The notes under the pieces: generated by a model | The model's database searches: none | What the model was told of the DNA's origin: nothing | The model's input: only the letters and a program-made list of their open reading frames with translations | Program-made: the position numbers and the translations under genes | NCBI GenBank assembly: GCA_031264075.1 | Contig: JAISEO010000067.1 | Location: 1 to 36,699, forward strand | Direction of reading: 5' to 3' | Length of the DNA: 36,699 bases | DNA from: Coriobacteriales bacterium | Lineage (GTDB): Bacteria; Actinomycetota; Coriobacteriia; Coriobacteriales; UBA8131 | In this document: piece by piece, positions 1 through 7,066 of the stretch | Position numbering within the stretch: position 1 is the first letter of the stretch | Layout: each line of letters starts with the position of its first letter

Positions 1-127
1 GTCTGATTTGTTCCAGGTCTGTTCGGGAGTGCAACGTCACTACTTGCGGTAATGGCGTTGTGCTCACGGGCAGAGCTGGGGCAAATCAGACGTGAGATGG
101 CGGGCAATGAATAAATCGGTGCCTAGG
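1..127 (+). mobile_element. Long-hairpin repeat element (MITE-like), copy 1, left end outside window
   Basis: Bases 1-43 pair with 49-91 around a 5-nt loop: 33 Watson-Crick pairs, 7 G-T wobbles and only 3 mismatches (17/75, 26/66, 40/52). The right flank 91-124 matches the reverse complement of 9604-9637 at 32 of 34 positions. The apex 38-54 matches 9674-9690 reversed at 14 of 17, and 70-86 matches 9642-9658 reversed at 16 of 17. This is therefore a second, inverted copy of the element at 9598-9766, with its left outer arm lying before base 1. The right terminus reads GGTGCCTAG, where the other copy has GGTGCCTCCCTAG, so this copy seems slightly shortened. All seven wobbles are G-T on this strand, which favours a + strand RNA. 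Confidence 0.8.
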
Positions 128-184
128 ACCTCGAGTCGCGCTGTTGTCGCGGCCGCGTTTTTTCTGAGTGAGAGCGAGCAGCTG

Positions 185-1012
185 ATGTCTTCTGTCTACC
201 CCCTGCGTCTCCAGAAGTTTCTGGCGCGTGCCGGTGTTGCATCTCGTCGTGGCTCGGAGAATCTCATGACCGCCGGACGCGTTACCGTCAACGGGGTCGT
301 CGCAGACCATCTGGGCAGCAAGATAGATCCCAACACCGACGAGGTGCGGGTGGACGGCCGGCTCATTACGCTCGCCGATACCGCTGAATATCTCATGCTC
401 AACAAGCCCGCATACTACCTTACCACGATGTCCGATCCGCAGGGCCGCCCGTGTGTCGCGAGTCTCCTCCCCGAGGGCCATGCCGCCGGGCTGTTTCCGG
501 TGGGGAGGCTCGACTATGACACCACAGGCCTGCTGCTCTTCATGACCGACGGCGAGCTTGCGCATCGCCTGCTGCACCCCAGACATCATGTGCCCAAGTG
601 CTATATAGCCGAGCTGGACGGGGTGTGTACCGAGGAGGACGCCCAGCGCCTGCGTGAGGGAGTTGTGCTCACCGACGGCAGAACCGCTCCCGCTGTGGTA
701 GAGATACTTAATCCCGGCCAGGACGCAAGCCTCAACAGCAGGCATCTCAGGCAGCTCAAGAAGCCCAACACCAACGAGCGCATCCGGGCAGCGGCGGGGG
801 AGTTGCCCGTGGTAAGCACGCGCGTTGCCCTCACCATAACAGAGGGCAGGAAGCGTCAGATAAAGCGTATGTGCGCCCACGTGGGCCGGCCCGTTCTGCG
901 CCTGCATCGCGAGGCCTTCGGCCCGCTTGAGCTCGGCAGTCTTCCCCCGGGCGAGTGCCGGGCGCTCACGGACGAAGAGCTCGCGGCCCTCAGGGCTGCC
1001 GCAGGCATCTGA
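185..1012 (+). CDS. rluB: RluB/RsuA-family rRNA pseudouridine synthase
   Basis: The predicted 275-residue protein isomerises a uridine in rRNA to pseudouridine. It has an S4 RNA-binding domain at about residues 8-55. The catalytic motif GRLDYDTTGL at about 107-116 contains the nucleophile Asp110. EGRKRQIKRM at 220-229 is the usual C-terminal family motif. A basic insert at about 178-208 is longer than usual. I chose ATG 185 over the in-frame ATGs at 92 and 107 because those lie inside the repeat element and their extra residues match nothing in the family. The Shine-Dalgarno sequence is weak (GAG-rich, 165-178). In Actinobacteria this gene often follows scpA-scpB, which would lie before the window. 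RluB versus another RsuA-family member cannot be settled by motif alone. Confidence 0.9.
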   Translation: MSSVYPLRLQKFLARAGVASRRGSENLMTAGRVTVNGVVADHLGSKIDPNTDEVRVDGRLITLADTAEYLMLNKPAYYLTTMSDPQGRPCVASLLPEGHAAGLFPVGRLDYDTTGLLLFMTDGELAHRLLHPRHHVPKCYIAELDGVCTEEDAQRLREGVVLTDGRTAPAVVEILNPGQDASLNSRHLRQLKKPNTNERIRAAAGELPVVSTRVALTITEGRKRQIKRMCAHVGRPVLRLHREAFGPLELGSLPPGECRALTDEELAALRAAAGI

Positions 1013-1031
1013 CCCGTTCTCACGCGTCAAC

Positions 1032-1059
1032 TTGCCAGCGAACAGGCGTTTGCTATACT
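1032..1059 (+). promoter_or_regulatory. Promoter for ruvC, predicted leaderless
   Basis: TTGCCA (1032-1037), a 16-nt spacer and TATACT (1054-1059) with an extended TGC just before it. The -10 ends six bases before the ruvC ATG at 1066, so the expected transcription start is the A of the ATG or next to it. No Shine-Dalgarno sequence precedes the ATG, which agrees with a leaderless mRNA. Confidence 0.65.
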
Positions 1060-1065
1060 GACTAC

Positions 1066-1605
1066 ATGCACGAAGACCTTCGCATAATCGGGATCGACCC
1101 GGGCCTTGCCCACTGTGGCTGGGGCGTTGTTGCCGTCAGTGGGAGCAGGCTCAGGCCCTTGGCCTATGGCACCATCTCCACAAAGGCAGGAGAGGAGTTG
1201 CCCCTGCGCCTGGCCCGTATCTATGATGAGCTCGCGGCGGTCATCATCAAGTATGCGCCCTCCGAATTGAGCATAGAGAGCATCTATCACAAAGGTAATC
1301 CGCGTAGCTCCATCGCAACGGCGCAGGCGCGGGGCGTGGCATTGGTGGCTGCTGCCCGCCGCCTGCTCAAGGTGCATGAATACGCGCCAGCGGCTATCAA
1401 GAAGGCGGTGGTAGGCACGGGCGCGGCATCCAAAAAACAGGTGCAGTTCATGGTGAGCAGCGTGCTGCAACTCGACCATATTCCTGAGCCGGATCACGCG
1501 GCGGATGCCCTGGCTGCCGCCATCTGCCACGCGCACCTGCGCAGCTATACTATACTCATGGCTCAGGCAGAAAGCAGCACGAGCCACAGATACCGCCCTG
1601 CCTGA
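1066..1605 (+). CDS. ruvC: Crossover junction endodeoxyribonuclease RuvC
   Basis: The 179-residue protein cleaves Holliday junctions within the RuvABC resolvasome. It has the RNase H-like fold motifs of the family. IGIDPGLA holds Asp11 and SIESIY holds Glu71. DHAADALAAAI holds His144 and Asp147, where E. coli RuvC has Asp138 and Asp141. A His at the third position is known from Thermus RuvC, so the site is complete. The start at 1066 is fixed by the MHEDLRIIGIDPG beginning and by the promoter ending just before it. It heads an operon with a methyltransferase, ruvA and ruvB. The C-terminal 20 residues, after LRSYTIL, look like an unconserved tail. Confidence 0.96.
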   Translation: MHEDLRIIGIDPGLAHCGWGVVAVSGSRLRPLAYGTISTKAGEELPLRLARIYDELAAVIIKYAPSELSIESIYHKGNPRSSIATAQARGVALVAAARRLLKVHEYAPAAIKKAVVGTGAASKKQVQFMVSSVLQLDHIPEPDHAADALAAAICHAHLRSYTILMAQAESSTSHRYRPA

Positions 1606-1631
1606 GCGCAGCCGTAGAGAAGGAAGCCGTG

Positions 1632-2564
1632 ATGAAAAAAGCAGCCTTGCCCCTGACAGAGTTTGACTGGGACGCCGAGTGGAAACGCGTGCAGAAAGGG
1701 CGTTCCTCTGCCTACGCGTCCGCGTTCTGGGACAAGAGGGCGCCGGGCTTTCGGGCAAAGAAGGTGAGTGATTACGAGCGCAGCTTCCTCTCCTTTGCGG
1801 GCATAGAGGAGGGTTGGTCCGTTTTGGATGTGGGATGTGGGTCGGGGACCTTCTCCCTGCCTCTTGCCCTGGAGGGCCATCGCATCACCGCCGTGGATTT
1901 TTCTCAGGGCATGCTTGACCAGCTGGCTCAAGAGGCAGCCGCAGACGGCGTGCAGGATTGGATCACCTGTATCAACGGCAGCTGGGACGATGACTGGCAG
2001 GAGCTGGGCATAGAACCGGGGAGTGTGGATGTGGCCCTGGCTTCCCGCTCATTTCTCACCCTGGAGCTTGCTGCCTCCCTCCAAAAACTCAACACGGCTG
2101 CCCGCAGACGCGTATGCCTCACCGTGGGCGTGGCCGCCTTTCCCTTTTTCGACGTGCCGCTGTTCCAGGCCATAGGGCATGAACCGGTGGCGATGGGTGA
2201 CTACTTCCTCGTGCTCGGTGCCCTGGCATCTCTGGGCATTGTGGCGGAAGTGCGTCTCATCGGCTCGTCCAAGCGCGACGTGTATCTTGACAGCGAGAGT
2301 GCCCGTGAGGCCGCGCTCATGATGCTCGGGCCCGTGAGCGCCGAGGAGGAACAGCGTCTTGAGCGGTATCTGGACGAGCACCTCATCCCCTGGAGGCTCA
2401 CGAGCGCAGAGTACGAGCACCTGCAGGCCCATCGGGTGTACCGGGATCTGCGCGTACCCGCCTCGGCACAAACGGACACGGCGGAGGCCGAGCATAGGGG
2501 TGTGGCCAAGGATTATCTCCGCGATACCCGCTGGGCCTTTATCTCCTGGGATGTGACGGCATGA
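1632..2564 (+). CDS. Class I SAM-dependent methyltransferase between ruvC and ruvA
   Basis: The 310-residue protein has the classical SAM-binding motif I VLDVGCGSG at about residues 64-72, then an acidic post-I segment AVDFSQGML at about 87-95. These define a Rossmann-fold methyltransferase. The substrate cannot be read from the sequence. ATG 1632 sits 7 nt after AAGGA (1620-1624); the GTG at 1629 is too close. Its TGA overlaps the ruvA ATG (ATGA at 2561-2564), so it is translationally coupled to ruvA and belongs to the ruv operon. In most bacteria ruvC is followed directly by ruvA, so the insertion is unusual. A role in modifying DNA, RNA or a small molecule is open. Confidence 0.85.
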   Translation: MKKAALPLTEFDWDAEWKRVQKGRSSAYASAFWDKRAPGFRAKKVSDYERSFLSFAGIEEGWSVLDVGCGSGTFSLPLALEGHRITAVDFSQGMLDQLAQEAAADGVQDWITCINGSWDDDWQELGIEPGSVDVALASRSFLTLELAASLQKLNTAARRRVCLTVGVAAFPFFDVPLFQAIGHEPVAMGDYFLVLGALASLGIVAEVRLIGSSKRDVYLDSESAREAALMMLGPVSAEEEQRLERYLDEHLIPWRLTSAEYEHLQAHRVYRDLRVPASAQTDTAEAEHRGVAKDYLRDTRWAFISWDVTA

Positions 2565-3151
2565 TAGCATCACTCAGCGGTGTTCTGGAGCATAAGGACG
2601 GCTCACGGGCCATCATCAATGTGGGCGGCCTTGGCTTTGAGTGCCTCATGAGCACGGGTTCGCTTCTGGCACTCGGGAGCGTGGGAAGCGTGGTGCGCGC
2701 CGAGACGCTGCTCCTGTTCAAGAATGACACGCTCGCGCTCTATGGCTTTGCCTCCGTTGAGGAGCGCGCGCTCTTTGAGAGCCTCACCTCGGTTTCGGGC
2801 GTGGGGGCCAAATACGCGCTGGCCATCCTCTCGGCCTATGCTCCCGCTGAGCTTACCCAGATTATCCAGACGAGCGACGCCGCACGCCTCACCGCGGTTT
2901 CCGGCATTGGAAAGAAGACGGCGCAGCGCATACTGTTGGAGTTGCAGGGCAGTCTCGACGCCCTGCTCGACGGAGGAGGGGGCCCGCCCGCGCCGGCCGG
3001 TAGCGCAGAGGCAGAGGCGGCACTGGCCTTGGAGGCCATGGGCTTTTCTCGCCCGGAGATTGCGCTGGCACTGTCGGGAGCCGCGCAGTCCGGCGAGCTG
3101 CCCTCCGATGCCTCCGAGATTATCCGCCTGGCGCTTAAAATGTTAGGGTGA
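2561..3151 (+). CDS. ruvA: Holliday junction branch migration protein RuvA
   Basis: The 196-residue protein binds four-way junctions as a tetramer and loads RuvB. The N-terminal OB fold spans about residues 1-62. Two helix-hairpin-helix motifs follow: [14 protein letters not shown] (about 77-90) and [14 protein letters not shown] (about 112-125). A Gly/Pro linker at 138-147 leads to the C-terminal RuvB-contacting domain at about 149-196. Length and domain order are normal. The ATG overlaps the upstream stop by four bases, and ruvB begins five bases after its own stop. Confidence 0.97.
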   Translation: MIASLSGVLEHKDGSRAIINVGGLGFECLMSTGSLLALGSVGSVVRAETLLLFKNDTLALYGFASVEERALFESLTSVSGVGAKYALAILSAYAPAELTQIIQTSDAARLTAVSGIGKKTAQRILLELQGSLDALLDGGGGPPAPAGSAEAEAALALEAMGFSRPEIALALSGAAQSGELPSDASEIIRLALKMLG

Positions 3152-3155
3152 GCAT

Positions 3156-4244
3156 ATGGCAAACTGGGAAGCAGACCCACAGGAACTTGACTCCGCCGGG
3201 GCAGGCGGGAGCATCATCCGCGACCTCTCTTCGCGCGCTACGGAGGATGACGCGGGCCTCGACCGCTCGCTTCGCCCCCAGTATCTGCGGGAATACCTCG
3301 GACAGGAGCGGGTCAAAGACAATCTCACTGTGTTGATAGAGGCGGCCAAAGCGCGCGGAGAGGCGCTCGATCATCTCCTGTTCTCGGGCCCTCCCGGCTT
3401 GGGCAAGACCACGATGGCAGGTGTTGTGGCCAATGAGCTCGGTGTCTCCTTCAAGGTGACGAGCGGCCCTGCCATAGAACGTGCTGGCGATCTGGCGGCC
3501 ATCCTCACCAATCTCGAACGCGGCGATGTCCTGTTCATCGATGAGATACACCGGCTCAACCGCGCGGTTGAGGAGGTGCTGTATCCGGCGATGGAAGACT
3601 TCATGCTGGACATCATCATCGGCAAGGGCCCTGCGGCCCGTTCCATCCGGCTCGATCTGTCGCCCTTTACCCTGGTGGGAGCCACGACGCGCACCGGACT
3701 TTTGACCGGGCCCCTGCGCGACCGCTTTGGCATTGCGTTCAGGCTCGATTATTATCTGCCCGAGGAGTTGCAGGAGATCGTCCAACGCTCCGCCACGCTT
3801 CTGGGGGTAGGCATAGACTCCGAAGGGGCGCTCGAGATAGCCCGCCGGAGCCGTGGTACGCCCCGCCTGGCCAACCGCCTGCTCAAACGGGTGCGCGATT
3901 ACGCCGAGGTACGCGCGGGAGGCCAGGTTTCACCCGCTGTTGCGAGCGAGGCATTGAGCTTCTTCGAGGTGGACACCCTGGGGCTCGACACCATGGACAA
4001 CAAGATACTCGACATCCTCACGCTCACCTTTGCCGGTGCGCCCGTGGGGCTCTCCACGCTGTCGAGCGCTCTTGGCGAGGATCCCGACAGCGTTGAAGAG
4101 GTCTACGAACCGTATCTGCTCCAGCAGGGGCTCATCAAGCGCACTCCCAAGGGCCGCGTGGCAACCCCCCGTGCCTTTGAGCACCGAGGCCTGCCGCCTA
4201 ACCCCGGCACCGACGCAACGCAGACACGGATAGAAGGGATGTAG
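3156..4244 (+). CDS. ruvB: Holliday junction branch migration DNA helicase RuvB
   Basis: The 362-residue AAA+ motor drives branch migration with RuvA. Walker A GPPGLGKT is at 78-85, Walker B VLFIDEIH at 125-132 and sensor 1 GATTR at 175-179. The conserved PLRDRFG, holding the arginine finger region, is at 186-192. A winged-helix DNA-binding domain occupies roughly the last 90 residues. The N-terminus carries an extra unconserved stretch of about 35 residues before [15 protein letters not shown] 3156 has AGGGTGAG just upstream. Its stop lies inside the first copy of a 13-bp direct repeat. Confidence 0.98.
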   Translation: MANWEADPQELDSAGAGGSIIRDLSSRATEDDAGLDRSLRPQYLREYLGQERVKDNLTVLIEAAKARGEALDHLLFSGPPGLGKTTMAGVVANELGVSFKVTSGPAIERAGDLAAILTNLERGDVLFIDEIHRLNRAVEEVLYPAMEDFMLDIIIGKGPAARSIRLDLSPFTLVGATTRTGLLTGPLRDRFGIAFRLDYYLPEELQEIVQRSATLLGVGIDSEGALEIARRSRGTPRLANRLLKRVRDYAEVRAGGQVSPAVASEALSFFEVDTLGLDTMDNKILDILTLTFAGAPVGLSTLSSALGEDPDSVEEVYEPYLLQQGLIKRTPKGRVATPRAFEHRGLPPNPGTDATQTRIEGM

Positions 4245-4308
4245 TCTTGGGTAGTACTGTAGTGCCGCACAGAGCTTTGGTAGCAGAGGTTTGAGAGAAG
4301 GGATGTAG
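4232..4308. repeat. 13-bp direct repeat flanking the ruvB stop and next Shine-Dalgarno
   Basis: AGAAGGGATGTAG occurs at 4232-4244, covering the ruvB stop, and again at 4296-4308, just before the ATG at 4314. The copies start 64 bp apart and the sequence between them is not itself duplicated. The second copy supplies the purine-rich ribosome binding region. Confidence 0.7.
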
Positions 4309-4313
4309 GGTCC

Positions 4314-4730
4314 ATGTTTGAGAACGACTACATAATGCGGATGATCCTGCAGCTGGTACGGGTGCTGCGCCGCTCGTTGACCAAGGAATATCCCACCCGG
4401 GAAACCGAGATACACGACATCGAAGGCAAGGTTGCCGAGGCCCTGGACCTTGACCCTCGCCTGATGTTCAAGCTGGAGCCGGAGTCGCTCGTGCAACTCC
4501 TGCAACTGGGCAATCTTGATCCGGTGCTGGCGGTGTACGCGGTGCGCTCCATCTACTATGAGTCAGATCTTCTGGAGGAGGGCGGCGATTGCGAAAAGGC
4601 CGAACTCAGACGCCAGCAGGCAGACGCCATCGCCAAAGCCTACGGCGTAGAGGTAACGCTGGCCGATGCCTCTGTCGAGGCGATGGAAGACTTTCTCGAT
4701 GAGCAGGAAGTGGAGGAAGCTGAGGAGTAG
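4314..4730 (+). CDS. Small acidic protein, DUF6483-like
   Basis: The 138-residue protein begins FENDYIMRMILQLVRVLRRSL, which I recall as the opening of the DUF6483 family found in anaerobic Firmicutes and Coriobacteriia. The function of that family is unknown to me. It is helical in appearance and has no signal peptide, membrane segment or metal-binding Cys/His pattern. The C-terminus is strongly acidic (DEQEVEEAEE). It starts 69 bp after ruvB, probably in the same transcript, and its stop lies only 6 bp from the convergent superoxide reductase stop with no terminator between. The family assignment is from memory and moderate; the reading frame itself is secure. Confidence 0.75.
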   Translation: MFENDYIMRMILQLVRVLRRSLTKEYPTRETEIHDIEGKVAEALDLDPRLMFKLEPESLVQLLQLGNLDPVLAVYAVRSIYYESDLLEEGGDCEKAELRRQQADAIAKAYGVEVTLADASVEAMEDFLDEQEVEEAEE

Positions 4731-4736
4731 CAGGGC

Positions 4737-5111
4737 CTAGAGCCGGGCCTCCCAGACGCCGTGGAGATTGCACTGCTCCTGCACGACGACCTGATTGCTC
4801 GAGCGCTCGATCTCAAAAACGGCTACGGGTTCTTCGCCCGGGCCAAAGAGCCGCTCGCCTACGGGCTCCGTGCCGTCAAAGACCCGGATCCACTCGATAA
4901 AATGCTCCTCAGTCTGAGGATGCGTGAGGCCCTTGAGCCCAATGCTCACTTTGAGAAGCTGGCCGGAACTCATCTCCTCAAGCACCACGTTGGGCGTATG
5001 CTTAAGCTCAAAGTCGCTCGCCGTGTCGATGTCCTCAATGGAATGGACTTCTTCGTACACCCAGTCGTTTACCTCAGCAACCGCATTGTCAAGATCTACT
5101 GTTTCGCTCAT
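4737..5111 (-). CDS. Superoxide reductase (neelaredoxin-type, desulfoferrodoxin family)
   Basis: The 124-residue protein should reduce superoxide to hydrogen peroxide, a detoxification route of anaerobes. All five ligands of the Fe(His)4Cys centre are visible: His38 in KHTP, His64 in HPQ, His70 in EEHF, and Cys114 and His117 in CNLHG. The Lys just before the first His is the usual active-site lysine. The N-terminal desulforedoxin CxxC domain is absent, so this is the one-iron type. About 30 extra acidic residues precede the domain. A Shine-Dalgarno GAGGA lies before the ATG at 5111. The redox partner (rubredoxin or similar) is not in the window. Confidence 0.9.
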   Translation of the reverse strand: MSETVDLDNAVAEVNDWVYEEVHSIEDIDTASDFELKHTPNVVLEEMSSGQLLKVSIGLKGLTHPQTEEHFIEWIRVFDGTEPVGERLFGPGEEPVAVFEIERSSNQVVVQEQCNLHGVWEARL

Positions 5112-5590
5112 GTCATCCTCGCAATCCTCTGTGGCAGCACGCTGCCCTTGTCTGTTGGTTTGCCATAGCAGAAGGCGCCGCCGCCGCAGTTGGCACCACG
5201 GAGCCCTTGCTTTGCTGGTATCAGTGTAGCACAGCTGTACAAGCGTTTTTCCATAGAATTATGAGCAACAGGGGAGAGGGGAGGACAGCGGCAATCGTAA
5301 TACTGGTAAATGATTCTGTAACACAAATGCTCCCGCCCGCCTATTTTCATTCGCCGCTGGCCTGCGGAGACATAAAAATCGCGATAAAGCGTGCATCTGA
5401 ACCGGGATTATGGTTTACTGGTTACGTTGCTTTTTGCCTTGAAGGTAACGCTGCGTCTCAAGGCGGCGCTCGACTATCGTATGGAGCTTTACGTGTGTGA
5501 GCCGCCCGTGGGCAGTTTGTTGCCCTCACATCAGTTTTTGTTGGATGTTGTCAGCTCGACCTTGCTTCGGGCACACAAGGAGGTGTATAT
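5112..5590. other. Divergent intergenic region between superoxide reductase and hydrogenase
   Basis: This 479-bp region drives genes in both directions. I see one reasonable extended -10 for the superoxide reductase (5223-5231, minus strand). For the hydrogenase, the best candidate is a weak extended -10 TGGTTTACT at 5411-5419, without a clear -35. The hydrogenase Shine-Dalgarno AAGGAGGT is at 5578-5585. No clear FNR- or CRP-type palindrome and no credible gene were found. The short reading frames here have no family features. Confidence 0.5.
5223..5231 (-). promoter_or_regulatory. Extended -10 element for superoxide reductase
   Basis: On the minus strand this reads TGCTACACT, an extended -10 like the others in the window. 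The hexamer 17 bp upstream is A-rich rather than TTGACA. Use of this site would give a leader of about 105 nt before the ATG at 5111. Confidence 0.4.
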
Positions 5591-7066
5591 ATGACAACAA
5601 AGGAGATCTGCGCAACCAGCCTTGACAAGCTGTTGGAGAAGCGTGGCGTCAACAGACGTGACTTCCTCAAACTCTGCGCAGGGGTCGCTACAGCACTGGG
5701 GCTCTCCCAGGCTGCAGTGCCAAGAATTGCCGAGGCTCTGGAAGAACGGGTCATCGGAGCAAGTTCAGGGGCTCTCGCTCCCGCGCTGTGGTTGGAGTTG
5801 GCGTCGTGTACCGGGTGTACGGAATCGCTGGCCCAGGTTGACACGCCGGACATCGCCACCATAGTGCTTGAGCTGATCTCGCTTAACTATGCGGAAACGC
5901 TCAGCGCGGGCGCCGGTCACTCGCTGGAAGCGGCCAAGGAGGAGACCATCGAGGCCGGTGGCTATCTGCTGTTCATAGAAGGCGCCCTGATGGAAGGCTG
6001 GAATGGAGATGCCCTGCGCATTGCCGGCGAACGCGGCATTGACATAGTTGAGCATGCCGCCTCGCATGCCGTTGCCATCATCTGTGCCGGCAGCTGTGCG
6101 GTGGATGGTGGCTGGCAGGCCGCCTATCCCAACCCGGGCGGTGCCATCGGTATTCAGCTCTACCTGCAAAAGGCCAAGGCCGCCGGCAGGATCGAGTATG
6201 AGATTCCGCCCATCGTCAACGTACCGATGTGCCCGGCCAATCCCGAGCATCTCGTGGCCGTGTTGGTGGACTACCTCCTGCTCGGCACGCTCCCCGCGCT
6301 CAATCAGTTCAACATGCCCTCCCTGATATTCAACCAGACCATCCATGATAACTGCCCGCGCCGCGGACACTTTGAGAATGGTGAGTTCGTGTATCGGTTT
6401 GGCACGGAGGAGGAGGCCCGGGGCTACTGCCTCTACGCGGTAGGCTGCAAGGGCCCCGAGACCAAGTCCAACTGCCCCATTGTGCGCTGGAACCGGGGAA
6501 CAGCGTGGTGCGTTGAGGCCGGCGCTCCCTGTGCGGGCTGTGCAACGGCCAATCCTACCCGGCAGGACTTCAACTGGGTCGATCTCAATACGCCCTTCCT
6601 CCATCACCTCAAGAATATCGGCATTGGCGGCCTCAATTTTGAGCCTGCCCTGCTTGCCTTCGCGGTGGCCGGCGTGGTAGTGGTTGCCCTGGCCATTCAC
6701 GGCTTTGGCATGAAGAAGACCGGGCGCACCAAGGGAGGCGCGGACTTTGAGCTCGAACGCAGTTGGGATCGCAATCATCCCGACCAGGCCCTCGGTTCTG
6801 CCGAGGCGGCCAAGGCGGCGGCAGCTGTAATGGGCGTTCCTGTTCCTGAGGATATCGAAGTCGAGGCCGAGGCAGAAGAAGCCGAAGCAGTGGCTGAGGC
6901 CCTGGAAATCGCGGAAGCGATGGCAGTTGCAGAAGCGGCGGAAGTCGCAGAAGCGGTGGAAGTCGCGGAAGCGGTTGAACTGCTCGAAGAGCTCGACGAG
7001 GTATCCAACGAAGCCTCTACCGGCAGCTCTGAGGACGAAACAAGCGAGGAAGGAGGTGGCAACTAA
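5591..7066 (+). CDS. hyaA: [NiFe] hydrogenase small subunit with Ala/Glu-rich C-terminal tail
   Basis: The 491-residue electron-transfer subunit has a Tat signal, NRRDFLK at 21-27 followed by a hydrophobic stretch. Fe-S ligands: Cys73, Cys76, Cys169 and Cys214 (proximal); His252, Cys255, Cys280 and Cys286 (distal); Cys295, Cys314 and Cys317 (medial). Cys307 lies where classical enzymes have Pro, so the medial cluster may be [4Fe-4S]. The proximal motif SCTGCTES lacks the two extra Cys of oxygen-tolerant enzymes. A membrane helix spans about 353-371. After it comes a tail of about 120 residues, largely made of xxVAEA repeats, absent from typical HyaA (about 370 residues). Shine-Dalgarno AAGGAGGT precedes ATG 5591. 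Its stop overlaps the large-subunit start. Confidence 0.96.
   Translation: MTTKEICATSLDKLLEKRGVNRRDFLKLCAGVATALGLSQAAVPRIAEALEERVIGASSGALAPALWLELASCTGCTESLAQVDTPDIATIVLELISLNYAETLSAGAGHSLEAAKEETIEAGGYLLFIEGALMEGWNGDALRIAGERGIDIVEHAASHAVAIICAGSCAVDGGWQAAYPNPGGAIGIQLYLQKAKAAGRIEYEIPPIVNVPMCPANPEHLVAVLVDYLLLGTLPALNQFNMPSLIFNQTIHDNCPRRGHFENGEFVYRFGTEEEARGYCLYAVGCKGPETKSNCPIVRWNRGTAWCVEAGAPCAGCATANPTRQDFNWVDLNTPFLHHLKNIGIGGLNFEPALLAFAVAGVVVVALAIHGFGMKKTGRTKGGADFELERSWDRNHPDQALGSAEAAKAAAAVMGVPVPEDIEVEAEAEEAEAVAEALEIAEAMAVAEAAEVAEAVEVAEAVELLEELDEVSNEASTGSSEDETSEEGGGN
6884..6991 (+). repeat. 18-nt in-frame tandem repeats in the hyaA tail
   Basis: Consecutive six-codon units encode EAVAEA, LEIAEA, MAVAEA, AEVAEA and VEVAEA (6884-6973), followed by a diverged VELLEE (6974-6991). 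The units at 6938-6955 and 6956-6973 are nearly identical at the DNA level. Confidence 0.85.

Noticed and set aside
148-163. CGCGGCCGCG followed by six T as an intrinsic terminator before rluB
   Set aside because: The palindrome leaves no loop and the surrounding stem is too short; it could at most be a weak pause.
92-184. N-terminal extension of rluB from ATG 92
   Set aside because: These codons lie in the repeat element and its border; the conserved protein starts after ATG 185.
5231-5594. Short + strand frames between the superoxide reductase and hydrogenase (5207-5500, 5391-5594)
   Set aside because: They overlap each other and the control region, and show no family motif or ribosome site.
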